The notes under the pieces were generated by a model. That model saw nothing but the letters and a program-made list of their open reading frames with translations. It was not told where the DNA came from and ran no database searches. A stretch of DNA of 64,000 bases, taken from Pseudofulvibacter geojedonensis. Its GTDB lineage: Bacteria > Bacteroidota > Bacteroidia > Flavobacteriales > Flavobacteriaceae. The stretch lies in NCBI RefSeq assembly GCF_042675745.1, contig NZ_JBHTJM010000008.1:310001-374000 (forward strand), given 5' to 3'. The position numbers and the translations under genes were made by a program. Shown in pieces: positions 25,745-35,306 of the stretch; position 1 is the stretch's first letter; every line of letters starts with the position of its first letter.

Positions 25745-25780
25745 AAAGCAAATCACTTAGTTGTGATTTGCTTTTTTTTT
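25745..25780 (+). terminator. Intrinsic terminator after the PNGase F homologue
   Basis: Perfect 12-base stem AAAGCAAATCAC / GTGATTTGCTTT with loop TTAGTT and a T-run. Confidence 0.93.
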
Positions 25781-25806
25781 GGAGTCATTTTTGATAGTTT
25801 TATGGC

Positions 25807-27843
25807 ATGAGATATTATATTTTACTATTAATGTTTGTATTCATTAGTAAATCTTTTGGGCAGCAAACCAATAATGTTGATTTTTTAAGATGCAAAGCTG
25901 AAATTTCTATTCTTCCAAAGGCAAAAGAGGTGAGAGGAAATGTTATTTATGAATTTAAGATATTAAAGGATGTTGATTCAATTTATTTAGATGCTAAGAG
26001 TTTTTCTCATGCTCAATCAGCTTTAAATTCTAGTGAAAGAATATTTCATAAGTTTACTGATAAGCATATTATTTATAATTACCCTTTCAAGAAAGGCAAC
26101 AAGTATAAGATTAATTTGGGGTATATAACATACCCTAAAAAAGCTTTATATTTTATAGACTGGGAGCATCCAAATCATCCGGAAGCGAATCCACAAATCT
26201 GGACTCAAGGTCAAGGTAAATATACTTCTAACTGGTTGCCTAGTATAGACGATATGAATGATAAGATAGAGTTTGATTTATCAGTGTCATTTCACAAAAA
26301 TTATGATGTCATAGCTAACGGAAAGCTCATATCTAAAAAGAAGAAAAACGATTCAATTCTTACTTGGCAATACGATATGCAAAAACCTATGAGTTCTTAT
26401 TTAGTAGCGTTGGCTATTGGTAATTACAATAAAAAAGTAGAAAAATCTGCTAGTGGTATTCCTTTAGAAATGTATTACTATCCTAAAGATTCGGTTAAGT
26501 TTGAATCTACTTACCGCTATTCTAAACAAATGTTTGATTTTTTAGAAGAAGAAATAGGAGTTCCGTATCCTTGGAAAAATTACAAGCAAGTACCAGTTAA
26601 AGACTTTTTATATGCAGGTATGGAAAATACAAGTCTTACCATATTTTCTGATGCTTTTGTGGTTAATGATACTGCTTTTATAGATAAAAATTATGTAAAT
26701 GTAAATGCGCATGAGTTAGCTCACCAATGGTTTGGCGATTTGGTAACCGAAACTCATGGTACCCATCATTGGTTGCATGAAGGTTTTGCTACGTACTATG
26801 CTTTATTAGCTGAAAAGAAATTGTTTGGAGAAAAACATTATCAACATAAATTGTATGAGTATTCGCAGGAGATTATTAATGCTCAAGAGAAAGATACCAT
26901 TCCGTTAATGAATCCAAAAGCTAGTAGTTTAACCTTTTATAAAAAAGGAGCTTGGGCTTTACACAGTTTACGTGATTTAGTAGGCGATGAAGTTTTTAAG
27001 AACTCAGTCAAGAAATATTTAAAAAATTATCAATATAAAAATGTTGAAACAGAAGATTTTTTGAGCATTATTGAAGAAACAAAAAGGGTTAACTTAAATA
27101 ACTTTAGGCAAGATTGGTTGCTATCTACAGAATTTCCTCAATCTGCCTTGATAAAACTTATAGAAGAAAATGAAGATATTGGTTTTTTAGAAACCCATAA
27201 AACAAATGAATATCTTAGGTACAGAACTAACAATAATGATTCAATTATTGTATCAAGTCTTATTACCCAATTACCAAAAGGAAATTACAGAGTTAAGAAT
27301 GTTGTACTAGGAGAGTCGTTGATTAAAAAAGATTATCCTACTTCAATGGATTTAATTAAAGAAGGATTTAAGTCAGAGTTAAAAACTCGTCAATATATAG
27401 CTAATTCTATGAGAGAAATTCCACATGACTTAAAGGGTAAATACGAATCTTTGCTAAATGATACATCTTATCAAACTATAGAAAATGCTTTGTATAATTT
27501 ATGGGTGAATTTTCCAGATGATAGAGAGAAATATTTAAATCAAACAAAAAACATAATAGGTTTTAATAATAGAAACATTAGGACACTATGGTTAGCTCTC
27601 GCATTAAATACAGAAGGATTTCAGAAAGGAGATTATAATAAGTTTTATAAGGAATTAGAAAATTATACCCACCCGGCTTTTCATTTTGAAGTGAGGAGAA
27701 ATGCATTTCAATATTTAAACGAATTAGAGTTAATTAGTTCAATAACATTAAAGAATTTATACCAGGCAAGCACCCACCATAATTGGCGATTTCGTTCATT
27801 TTGTAAAAAGCTATTGAACCAAATAACCCAAGAAAATAAATAG
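25807..27843 (+). CDS. M1 family metallo-aminopeptidase
   Basis: Zinc aminopeptidase of 678 residues with a signal peptide (cleavage near KSFGQQ). The gluzincin motif HELAH (His302, His306) is followed by Glu325 in LHEGFATYY, giving HEXXH-X18-E. The exopeptidase motif GMEN that binds the peptide N-terminus precedes it (GMENTSLT). An N-terminal beta-sandwich and a C-terminal helical ERAP-like region complete the M1 layout. It probably acts in the periplasm on peptides imported across the outer membrane. The genes before and after are independent; the gene follows the PNGase F homologue after a strong terminator. No unusual residues were noted. Confidence 0.93.
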   Translation: MRYYILLLMFVFISKSFGQQTNNVDFLRCKAEISILPKAKEVRGNVIYEFKILKDVDSIYLDAKSFSHAQSALNSSERIFHKFTDKHIIYNYPFKKGNKYKINLGYITYPKKALYFIDWEHPNHPEANPQIWTQGQGKYTSNWLPSIDDMNDKIEFDLSVSFHKNYDVIANGKLISKKKKNDSILTWQYDMQKPMSSYLVALAIGNYNKKVEKSASGIPLEMYYYPKDSVKFESTYRYSKQMFDFLEEEIGVPYPWKNYKQVPVKDFLYAGMENTSLTIFSDAFVVNDTAFIDKNYVNVNAHELAHQWFGDLVTETHGTHHWLHEGFATYYALLAEKKLFGEKHYQHKLYEYSQEIINAQEKDTIPLMNPKASSLTFYKKGAWALHSLRDLVGDEVFKNSVKKYLKNYQYKNVETEDFLSIIEETKRVNLNNFRQDWLLSTEFPQSALIKLIEENEDIGFLETHKTNEYLRYRTNNNDSIIVSSLITQLPKGNYRVKNVVLGESLIKKDYPTSMDLIKEGFKSELKTRQYIANSMREIPHDLKGKYESLLNDTSYQTIENALYNLWVNFPDDREKYLNQTKNIIGFNNRNIRTLWLALALNTEGFQKGDYNKFYKELENYTHPAFHFEVRRNAFQYLNELELISSITLKNLYQASTHHNWRFRSFCKKLLNQITQENK

Positions 27844-27910
27844 TTGTCGTATCTTTTTGAATAATTCAATAATAACACGTAAATTATTTAATATTTATAA
27901 TTAAAACTAT

Positions 27911-28804
27911 TTGAAAGCTCTAGTTATATCAGGAGGAGGAAGTAAAGGGGCCTTTGCAGGTGGAGTGGCCGAATATCTTATTACGGAGCTAAAACGTGAT
28001 TACGATTTGTATTTAGGATCATCTACAGGTAGTTTGTTAATTCCTCATTTATCTATTCAGAAAATTAAAAAGATACAGGGGGTCTACACCAACGTAAATC
28101 AACATAGTATTTTTAGTATCGCACCTTTTTTAATAAGACATAGAAAAGGTGAAGAATTTGTTAGAATTCATCATTTTAATGTGTTAAGGCAGCTTATAAA
28201 AGGAAAAAGAACTTTTGGAGAGAGCAAACGACTAAAAAAACTTATTCAAAATAGTATTAGCGAAACCGATTTTAATGAAATAAGAGCTACTCATAAAGAT
28301 ATAATTATTACTGTAACTAATTTAACTTTAAATAGAGTAGAATATAAATCTATTAGAGACTTTACTTATGAAGAATATATTGAATGGATTTGGATATCTT
28401 GTAATTATGTTCCTTTTATGAGTTTGGTAAAAAAAGATGAGCATGAGTATGCAGATGGAGGTTTTTCTTGTATAGTTCCTTTGCAGGAGGCTATAGCTAG
28501 AGGAGCAACAGAAATAGATGCAATTATTTTAGAAACAGAAGCTTTTTCTTACAGAAAGGTTATAGGTAAAAACCCTTTTTCTATGATGATTGATTTATTT
28601 GATAGTTTATTAGATCAGGTAGAGAAAAAAGATATTGCTCTGGGGAAACTAGCGGCTAAGCATAACAATGTAAAACTAAATATATATTATACTCCGACTA
28701 AATTAACCGATAACTCATTGGTTTTTAATAAAAAGCAAATGACTCTATGGTGGGAGTTGGGCTATATGCATGCTAAGAAAAAAAATGGAACTTCGTTGAA
28801 ATAA
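27911..28804 (+). CDS. Patatin-like phospholipase
   Basis: Acyl hydrolase of 297 residues. It begins with the oxyanion loop GGGSKGAFAGG (residues 8-18), followed by the nucleophile elbow GSSTG with Ser38, and has the catalytic Asp182 in YADGGFS, the Ser-Asp dyad of the patatin family. It has no signal peptide, so it is cytoplasmic or peripheral on the membrane. The start is TTG at 27911; it is chosen because no ATG lies near and the first residues (MKALVISGGG) are the conserved start of the family. The substrate (phospholipid or triacylglycerol) is not known. A terminator follows at 28803. Confidence 0.9.
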   Translation: MKALVISGGGSKGAFAGGVAEYLITELKRDYDLYLGSSTGSLLIPHLSIQKIKKIQGVYTNVNQHSIFSIAPFLIRHRKGEEFVRIHHFNVLRQLIKGKRTFGESKRLKKLIQNSISETDFNEIRATHKDIIITVTNLTLNRVEYKSIRDFTYEEYIEWIWISCNYVPFMSLVKKDEHEYADGGFSCIVPLQEAIARGATEIDAIILETEAFSYRKVIGKNPFSMMIDLFDSLLDQVEKKDIALGKLAAKHNNVKLNIYYTPTKLTDNSLVFNKKQMTLWWELGYMHAKKKNGTSLK

Positions 28805-28842
28805 AAAAGCTAGTTGTTTATGACACTCAACAACCAGCTTTT
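28803..28842 (+). terminator. Intrinsic terminator after the patatin gene
   Basis: Stem AAAAGCT-A-GTTGTT pairs with AACAAC-C-AGCTTTT with one mismatch; a T-rich tail follows. Confidence 0.8.
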
Positions 28843-29130
28843 ATATTGTTAACAAGGATATTTTTTCAAGTAAGTATAGCCAAACAGTCATAAGTAGCCC
28901 CAAAATAATTTACTATTTATTTATGTTCAATGTGTTTGCAACTTCACTAAAAAAAGATACAATCTCTTGTTTTGTTAGTACAAATATCTGAAAAACAAGG
29001 GTTTACGTGTAAAATATCCGATAAACTACATAAATAATTGTTAAACAGTTTATTACTCTATAAAATTTATAGAGAATAATGTTCATAGAACCATAATTAC
29101 GGTTTGATTGATGGGATGTTTTGTGATGAA
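28843..29130. other. Intergenic region with no visible feature
   Basis: AT-rich stretch of about 290 bases between the patatin gene and the convergent gene at 29131. I found no open reading frame with coding character, no tRNA-like cloverleaf and no strong hairpin in it. Confidence 0.6.
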
Positions 29131-29652
29131 TTAAAACATTTCGCCAACTTCACTTTTAACAAAGGCCATTGCTGTTTCTGAAGGGGAAGATTTATCTAAT
29201 AGACTAGTTAATATAATCTCTCTCAGTTTATTAGCATCTTCTGTTTCCGGATTTCCAGCAACATTTCTAACCATTTGTATAGTAGTACTCTTAGCTGTTT
29301 TTATAACATTCCAACATTCGTCACTTATATACACTTGTTGAGCTAGATTATGTTCAAATTCTTGTTCTATATTGGCAACTATTAATTGTTGGTACTGGTC
29401 TTTATCATTACTTATAGGGTTCACTCTTAAAAGTAAGCTAGATGGATTAATGCGTTCTAAAAATAATGCCATACGCTCATAAGCTTGTAATCGCAGTGGC
29501 AGGGCGGTAGCTTGAGCTTCTTTTTGAATTAAATATCGCCTTCTACCTTCTTCATTGGCTGTATGTTTCTTAAAAAACATATAGGCAACTCCACCAGTAA
29601 TAATAGCAGGAAAAAGATATAAAATGAGCTCGGTAATTTTTTGTAAATCCAT
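29131..29652 (-). CDS. Conserved Bacteroidota membrane-anchored protein
   Basis: Protein of 173 residues with one N-terminal membrane helix (about 8-26, ILYLFPAIITGGVAYMFF) and a soluble helical remainder. A striking conserved stretch RLQAYERMALFLERINPSSLLLRV is found in a Bacteroidota family whose function I do not know. The start, ATG at 29652, follows closely (30 bases) after the end of the gltB-like gene at 29683 on the same strand, so both may form one transcript. No catalytic residues are visible. It is likely an inner-membrane protein facing the cytoplasm. Confidence 0.7.
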   Translation of the reverse strand: MDLQKITELILYLFPAIITGGVAYMFFKKHTANEEGRRRYLIQKEAQATALPLRLQAYERMALFLERINPSSLLLRVNPISNDKDQYQQLIVANIEQEFEHNLAQQVYISDECWNVIKTAKSTTIQMVRNVAGNPETEDANKLREIILTSLLDKSSPSETAMAFVKSEVGEMF

Positions 29653-29682
29653 GTTTAAGAAATTTGAAGGCTAAAAATAAGT

Positions 29683-31281
29683 TTATTTTTTTAATACAGA
29701 TGTATATATTCTAGTAGATTTATCCATGTAGTCTTTCCCTCCTAAATACTCACACTTTTTAAAGTATTCTACAGAAGAAAAAGGCACGGGTGTTTTTTCG
29801 TAATTATATGTTTTATTCAATTCTTTAGATAAATTGTGGTCGTCTACATTAACCTCAATATCTTTCATAGTAAACTGACAAGGGTGTTCATGACCAGCAG
29901 CATGAGTAATTTCTATGAGTTCTTTTCTAAAGGTTTTGAAATATTGAGCAAGACGTTCTGATTTAATAGGCACATCTATACCACGTTGTAACCATTTATT
30001 CTGTGTAGCAACTCCAGCCGGACACGAATTGGTATGACAAACTTGAGCTTGTATACAACCAATACTCATCATGGCTTCTCGGGCAACATTTATACAATCA
30101 ACGCCCATAGCAAAGGCCATGGCTGCTTTAGCAGGAAACCCTAATTTACCACTTCCAATAAAAACAATACGTTCAGTTAGGTTTTTAGATTGAAACAATT
30201 TGTATAAATCTGAAAATCCATAAACCCAAGGTAAGGATACATGATCTGCAAAACTAGGTGGAGCAGCCCCAGTTCCTCCTTCACCTCCGTCTACAGCAAT
30301 AAAGTCTGGTCCTTTGCCGGTTTTTACCATAATGTCTGCCAATTCCTCCCATTGGTCTAATTTTCCAATTGCAGCTTTGATACCTACAGGTAAACCAGTA
30401 GCTTCTGCTATGGCTTCAATAAAATCAACCATTTCTGGTACATTAGAAAAAGCTTTATGGTTAGGAGGAGATAATACATCTTTACCTATTTCAACTCCTC
30501 TAATTTTAGCTATTTCTGCGGTTATTTTTTTACCAGGTAGAACTCCTCCTTTTCCAGGTTTAGCCCCTTGAGATAACTTAATTTCTATAGCTTTAATAAA
30601 TGGATTATCTTCAACTAGTTTTATCATTTTCTCCATAGAAAACCCACCGTCTTCAGCCCGAACTCCAAAATAACCTGTTCCGAAGTGGAAAACTACATCA
30701 CCACCATTACTATGATAAGGAGATAATCCACCTTCACCTGTATTGTGATAAGCACCAGCAATTTTTACACCTTTATTTAATGAGTCTATTGCTCTAGCAG
30801 ATAATGAACCAAAACTCATTGCAGATACATTTATGGCAGATGCTGGTCTGTACGGTTTTCTCCTTTTGCTATGTAACCCCATTACTTTTGCACAAGGAAT
30901 AAAAGACTTGTCTATCTTGTTAGGATGATTTTCACCTATTTGATAGGGCATCATTGCATTGTTTATAAAAATGTGCTGATGAGCATAGATATCTCTATCG
31001 GTACCAAAGCCTTCGTAGTTGTTTTCCTGTTTTGCAGAGGCATAAATCCAACCGCGTTCAATTCTATTAAAAGGTAACTCTTCTCTGTTATTTGCAACAA
31101 AATACTGGCGAATTTCAGGGCCAATACTTTCAAATAGGTATCTAATATGACCTAGAATAGGAAAATTATGACTAATAGCATGGCTACGCTGAATAATATC
31201 TCTTATGGCAAGTATAAGTAAACCAATAATAATCCACATCCACCAAGAAATAGTACCTAAGAAGTTTAGAATTGTATTCAT
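29683..31281 (-). CDS. FMN-binding glutamate synthase-like protein
   Basis: Protein of 532 residues with one N-terminal membrane helix (about 10-27) and a domain equal to the central FMN-binding part of glutamate synthase (GltB domain 2/3). The FMN-barrel motifs are visible: SFGSLSARAIDSLNKG, GGEGGTGAAPPSFADHVSLP and GADGVN-like CINVAREAM. The cysteine pattern CIQAQVCHTNSCPAG is the 3Fe-4S type cluster motif of glutamate synthases. There is no glutaminase domain, so ammonia-dependent or other amino-transfer chemistry would be needed. Single-domain homologues of this kind are common in Bacteroidota and their substrate is unsettled. It is convergent-free and divergent from the UvrD gene. Confidence 0.9.
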   Translation of the reverse strand: MNTILNFLGTISWWMWIIIGLLILAIRDIIQRSHAISHNFPILGHIRYLFESIGPEIRQYFVANNREELPFNRIERGWIYASAKQENNYEGFGTDRDIYAHQHIFINNAMMPYQIGENHPNKIDKSFIPCAKVMGLHSKRRKPYRPASAINVSAMSFGSLSARAIDSLNKGVKIAGAYHNTGEGGLSPYHSNGGDVVFHFGTGYFGVRAEDGGFSMEKMIKLVEDNPFIKAIEIKLSQGAKPGKGGVLPGKKITAEIAKIRGVEIGKDVLSPPNHKAFSNVPEMVDFIEAIAEATGLPVGIKAAIGKLDQWEELADIMVKTGKGPDFIAVDGGEGGTGAAPPSFADHVSLPWVYGFSDLYKLFQSKNLTERIVFIGSGKLGFPAKAAMAFAMGVDCINVAREAMMSIGCIQAQVCHTNSCPAGVATQNKWLQRGIDVPIKSERLAQYFKTFRKELIEITHAAGHEHPCQFTMKDIEVNVDDHNLSKELNKTYNYEKTPVPFSSVEYFKKCEYLGGKDYMDKSTRIYTSVLKK

Positions 31282-31383
31282 AAAATAATCACTGATTTAT
31301 TCAAAAATACCAATAGATATTATATTTAAAAAAAGTATTGTTAATTTAAAATGAATTTAGTTTATAACTTTCAATAAAGGTAG

Positions 31384-31414
31384 TTGTTTCTAGTAACTGA
31401 TAATCTTATTTTTG
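31384..31414 (+). promoter_or_regulatory. Bacteroidota-type promoter for the UvrD/PcrA helicase
   Basis: TTG at 31384-31386 and TATTTTTG at 31407-31414, with a spacing of 20 bases, form a perfect consensus promoter. It rules out a start at 31384 and supports the ATG at 31423. Confidence 0.75.
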
Positions 31415-31422
31415 AAGCGATT

Positions 31423-33756
31423 ATGAAGAAGAATATACAAGATTATATAGCAGAATTAAATTCTGCACAGAAAGAGCCTACCTTACATAAAGAAGGACCA
31501 ATGATTGTTATTGCAGGAGCAGGTTCTGGAAAAACGAGAGTATTAACTTATCGTATTGCTTATTTAATGAGCGAAGGGGTAGATGCATTTAATATTTTGT
31601 CCTTAACTTTTACGAATAAAGCTGCTCGTGAAATGAAAGGGCGTATAGCAGCTATAGTGGGAAATTCTGAAGCTAAAAATTTATGGATGGGAACTTTTCA
31701 TTCTATTTTTGCTAAAATTTTAAGGATAGAAGCTGATAAATTAGGATATCCGTCTAACTTCACAATATACGATACGCAAGATTCACAGCGTTTAATATCT
31801 TCTATAATTAAAGAAAAAGGATTAGATAAAGATGTATATAAATACAAGCAAGTACAAAGTAGAATATCATCTTTTAAAAATAGCTTAATTACTGTTAAGG
31901 CATATTACCAAAATGGAGAATTGCAAGAGGCAGATGCCATGGCTAAAAGACCTAGAATAGGTGAAATATATCAAGAATATGTAGAGCGTTGTTTTAAGGC
32001 AGGCGCAATGGATTTTGATGATTTGTTGCTTCGTACTAACGAACTACTAACTCGTTTTCCTGAAGTGTTAGCCAAGTATCAAAATCGATTTAGATATATA
32101 TTGGTAGATGAGTATCAAGATACCAACCATTCTCAGTACTTAATAGTTAAAGCATTATCAGATAAGTTTCAGAATATTTGTGTTGTAGGAGATGACGCCC
32201 AAAGTATTTATGCTTTTAGAGGAGCAAATATTAATAACATTTTAAACTTCCAAAAAGATTATCATGGAGTTAAAATGTATAGATTGGAACAAAATTACCG
32301 ATCAACTAAAAATATTGTTGAGGCAGCCAATTCAGTTATTGAGCATAATAAGACCAAATTAGATAAAGATGTTTGGACTCATAATGAAGATGGAGGAAAG
32401 ATTAAGGTTAATAGACTGGTAACAGACGGGGAAGAGGGTAGATATGTAGCGAGTTCTATTTTTGAAAACAAAATGGAGCACCAGTTAAATAATGGTGATT
32501 TTGCGATTCTCTACAGAACTAATGCTCAATCTCGTGCTATGGAAGATGCTTTGCGTAAAAGAGATATTCCGTATAGAATTTATGGAGGCTTATCTTTTTA
32601 TCAGCGTAAAGAAATTAAAGATGTATTAGCATATTTAAGAATATTAGTTAACCCTGCAGACGAAGAAGCTTTAAAAAGAGTTATTAATTATCCGGCTAGA
32701 GGAATAGGGCAGACTACTTTAGAAAAGTTAACTATAACTGCTAATCATTACAAGCGTTCTATTTTTGAAGTAATGCAGAATATTCAGAAGTTACCTGAGT
32801 TAAAAATCAACTCAGGAACTAGAACTAAACTGGATAATTTTGTAACCATGATTCAGAGTTTTCAAATAATGAATCAAAATGCTAATGCATTCGAAGTTGC
32901 AGAGCATGTAGCAAAAAAAACTGGATTGTTACAGGAATTAAAGAAAGATGGAACTCCTGAAGGAGTAGCTCGTTTAGAAAATATAGAAGAGCTGTTAAAT
33001 GGGGTTAAAGATTTTGTTGAAGAGCAAAAAGAATTAGATGGAACAACAGGTTCTTTAGCAGAGTTTTTAGAAGATGTAGCTCTTGCAACAGATTTAGATC
33101 AAGATACAGGAGATGATGATAGAGTGGCGTTAATGACGATTCATTTATCTAAAGGGTTAGAATTCCCGTATTTGTATATTGTAGGTTTAGAAGAAGATTT
33201 GTTTCCTTCTGCTATGAGTATGAACACTCGTAGTGAATTAGAAGAAGAGCGTAGGCTATTTTACGTAGCTTTAACCAGAGCAGAAAAGCAAGCATATTTA
33301 ACATATACACAGAGTAGGTATCGTTGGGGAAAACTAGTTGATTGCGAGCCTAGTAGATTCATTGAAGAAATAGATGAGAAATATTTAGAATATTTAACGC
33401 CAATTCACGAGCGTAGGTATAAGCCTATGATAGATGCTGATATTTTTGGCGAAGTAGATAAAAGTAAACTTCGATTAAAAAAACCAGTATCAGGAACACC
33501 ACCTAAACGATTTGATAGTGAAGCTGCTAGTAGAAAATTACGTAAGATAAAACCAGGAGGAGGGGCTTCTAATACAGCTAATAATTTAGGTACAACTTTA
33601 GAAGCAGGTAATATTGTAGAGCATATTCGTTTTGGAAAGGGAAAAGTAGTTAGGTTAGAAGGAGTTGGAGGAGATAAAAAAGCCGAAATACTTTTTGAAA
33701 ATGGTGGATTAAAAAAATTGCTATTGCGTTTTGCTAAGTTAAATGTTATTGGGTAG
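31423..33756 (+). CDS. uvrD: UvrD/PcrA-family DNA helicase
   Basis: Superfamily 1A 3'-5' helicase of 777 residues. The start at 31423 is supported by the promoter 9 bases upstream, which makes an in-frame TTG start at 31384 impossible. Motifs in order: Walker A GAGSGKT, Ia LTFTNKAAREM, II DEYQDTN, III GDDAQSIYAFRGA, IV QNYRSTKNI, V MTIHLSKGLEF and VI VALTRAEK. The C-terminus ends in a small Tudor-like beta domain (VEHIRFGKGKVVRLEG) that contacts RNA polymerase in PcrA, so it fits the PcrA/UvrD subgroup. Role: nucleotide-excision repair, mismatch repair and conflict resolution between replication and transcription. Confidence 0.96.
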   Translation: MKKNIQDYIAELNSAQKEPTLHKEGPMIVIAGAGSGKTRVLTYRIAYLMSEGVDAFNILSLTFTNKAAREMKGRIAAIVGNSEAKNLWMGTFHSIFAKILRIEADKLGYPSNFTIYDTQDSQRLISSIIKEKGLDKDVYKYKQVQSRISSFKNSLITVKAYYQNGELQEADAMAKRPRIGEIYQEYVERCFKAGAMDFDDLLLRTNELLTRFPEVLAKYQNRFRYILVDEYQDTNHSQYLIVKALSDKFQNICVVGDDAQSIYAFRGANINNILNFQKDYHGVKMYRLEQNYRSTKNIVEAANSVIEHNKTKLDKDVWTHNEDGGKIKVNRLVTDGEEGRYVASSIFENKMEHQLNNGDFAILYRTNAQSRAMEDALRKRDIPYRIYGGLSFYQRKEIKDVLAYLRILVNPADEEALKRVINYPARGIGQTTLEKLTITANHYKRSIFEVMQNIQKLPELKINSGTRTKLDNFVTMIQSFQIMNQNANAFEVAEHVAKKTGLLQELKKDGTPEGVARLENIEELLNGVKDFVEEQKELDGTTGSLAEFLEDVALATDLDQDTGDDDRVALMTIHLSKGLEFPYLYIVGLEEDLFPSAMSMNTRSELEEERRLFYVALTRAEKQAYLTYTQSRYRWGKLVDCEPSRFIEEIDEKYLEYLTPIHERRYKPMIDADIFGEVDKSKLRLKKPVSGTPPKRFDSEAASRKLRKIKPGGGASNTANNLGTTLEAGNIVEHIRFGKGKVVRLEGVGGDKKAEILFENGGLKKLLLRFAKLNVIG

Positions 33757-33838
33757 TCTAAAGTTTTAAAAATACTTTTCGTAACTTAATATAGTCAATT
33801 ATTTTTGTTAATGTTCAATCAAATAATAACATTTAAAG

Positions 33839-34459
33839 ATGTCACAATTTATAAAAATATACAACGATAACCCTAACCCAAAAGAAATAGCCAAAGTGGT
33901 TAAAGTATTGCAAAATGGTGGTATTGTAATTTATCCTACAGATACGGTTTACGGTTTAGGTTGTGATATTACTAAAGTAAGAGGACTTGAACGAATAGCT
34001 AAAATAAAAGGGATTAAATTAGAAAAGGCTAACTTTTCTTTTGTTTGTAACGATTTAAGTCATTTAAGTGACTATGTACAACAAATAGATACTTCCGTTT
34101 TCAAAGTATTAAAAAGAGCTTTACCAGGTCCGTATACATTTATCCTTCCAGGAAATAATAACCTACCTAAGGTATTTAAAAAGAAAAAAACGGTTGGTAT
34201 TCGTGTACCCGATAATAATATTGCAAGAGCTATTGTAGAAGAATTAGGAAACCCAATTGTGTCTACTTCTATACATGATGAAGATGATATTATAGAATAT
34301 ACCACTGATCCTGAATTGATATTCGAAAAATGGCAAAATTTGGTAGATATTGTTATAGATGGTGGTTACGGAGATAATACAGCATCTACAGTTATAGATT
34401 TTTCTCAAGGCGAAGCAGAAATAATTCGAGAAGGAAAAGGCAGTCTAGATGTTTTATAA
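33839..34459 (+). CDS. YciO/YrdC-type (Sua5 family) protein
   Basis: Protein of 206 residues of the YrdC/Sua5 superfamily, whose members make threonylcarbamoyl-AMP for tRNA modification. The sequence fits the YciO subgroup: YPTDTVYGLGCDITKV, the block ALPGPYTFILPGNN, KKTVGIRVPDNNIARA and the end STVIDFSQGEAEIIREG. YciO proteins lack proven TsaC activity, so the exact reaction is uncertain; TsaC from elsewhere in the genome could be the main enzyme. There is no membrane helix or signal peptide. It starts 80 bases after the helicase gene in the same direction and could share its transcript. Confidence 0.85.
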   Translation: MSQFIKIYNDNPNPKEIAKVVKVLQNGGIVIYPTDTVYGLGCDITKVRGLERIAKIKGIKLEKANFSFVCNDLSHLSDYVQQIDTSVFKVLKRALPGPYTFILPGNNNLPKVFKKKKTVGIRVPDNNIARAIVEELGNPIVSTSIHDEDDIIEYTTDPELIFEKWQNLVDIVIDGGYGDNTASTVIDFSQGEAEIIREGKGSLDVL

Positions 34460-34692
34460 TTTACTTAACACAAACAAATCTTATTAATTTGTATTTTTGA
34501 TACTACTCTAATAATTCTAATTAATCATTAGAATCGTTATTCTTTATTACTAGAAAGCCTCCCCAATTTCTTTTTATTGAGTTTACTTTTCACGGTTAAA
34601 TGTTGACTAACTAATTTATTGAAAACTCTTTTTTCATATTAAATGGCCTGATAGATTTTGGCTATGATTCATCAATCTTAAAATTTTATATT

Positions 34693-35220
34693 ATGAAAAA
34701 GTTAATGAGTTTAATCCTTTCTTTAGGATTTATTTTAGGAATTTATGCCCAACAAGAAACTTACGAAGAATTATTAGAAGCAGGAGGACTACCAGAAATT
34801 GTTTTAAAGAAAGCAGGAGAAGAATTTTCTGTTTATTTGCCAGATAAGCATCCAGATGCAAGGGTGGCAAGGTTAGAAGATAAATTTATAGCCTATAACT
34901 TAGATGATAAAATAGACGGAGAAAACTCATATTTTGTTATTCTAAAGACAGAAGGGGCGGTGTTAGCAGCTTCGTTTAGTGCTACTGGTGAGTTAATGTC
35001 TGTAGTTGAACGTTACAAACATGCCAAATTGCCAGAAAATATTAGAAAATCTTTGGCTAAAAAATTTCCTGGATGGTCTATGATAACAGACAAGTATTCT
35101 TATGCTCAAAAACAAGGTAGAATTACTAAAAAAGAATACAAAGTAATTATGAAAAAGGATAAGAAAATAAAAAGGGTTGTGGTAAATGAGCTAGGGGAAA
35201 TAATTAGAGGGAAATTATAA
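34693..35220 (+). CDS. Secreted PepSY-like protein
   Basis: Protein of 175 residues with a signal peptide (MKKLMSLILSLGFILGIYAQ). The mature protein is charged and contains two segments resembling the PepSY-like fold found in Bacteroidota secreted proteins: LPENIRKSLAKKFPGW and KKEYKVIMKKDKKIKRVVVNELGEI, each with a helix-then-strand pattern. The 230 bases before it hold no other gene. It is monocistronic and ends in a long bidirectional terminator. No enzymatic motif is visible. The most likely role is an inhibitor-like or binding protein in the periplasm, but nothing in the context tests that. Confidence 0.65.
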   Translation: MKKLMSLILSLGFILGIYAQQETYEELLEAGGLPEIVLKKAGEEFSVYLPDKHPDARVARLEDKFIAYNLDDKIDGENSYFVILKTEGAVLAASFSATGELMSVVERYKHAKLPENIRKSLAKKFPGWSMITDKYSYAQKQGRITKKEYKVIMKKDKKIKRVVVNELGEIIRGKL

Positions 35221-35244
35221 CTTGTTTTTAATTTGTAAACTTCA

Positions 35245-35288
35245 CAAAAAACAAAAGAGCTTATAAACTATAAGCTCTTTTGTTTTTT
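35245..35288. terminator. Bidirectional intrinsic terminator
   Basis: A long perfect stem ACAAAAGAGCTTATA / TATAAGCTCTTTTGT lies between two convergent genes, with A-runs before and T-runs after. Confidence 0.95.
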
Positions 35289-35306
35289 GTATTGAATGAC
35301 TTTTCT

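Noticed and set aside
29683..31281. Glutamate synthase large subunit (complete GltB)
   Set aside because: No N-terminal glutaminase domain and no C-terminal GXGXG domain; it is a single-domain homologue, so I did not use the symbol gltB.
33839..34459. Essential tRNA threonylcarbamoyladenylate synthase TsaC
   Set aside because: The segments fit the YciO subgroup better; activity of this group is not established, so I kept a family-level name.
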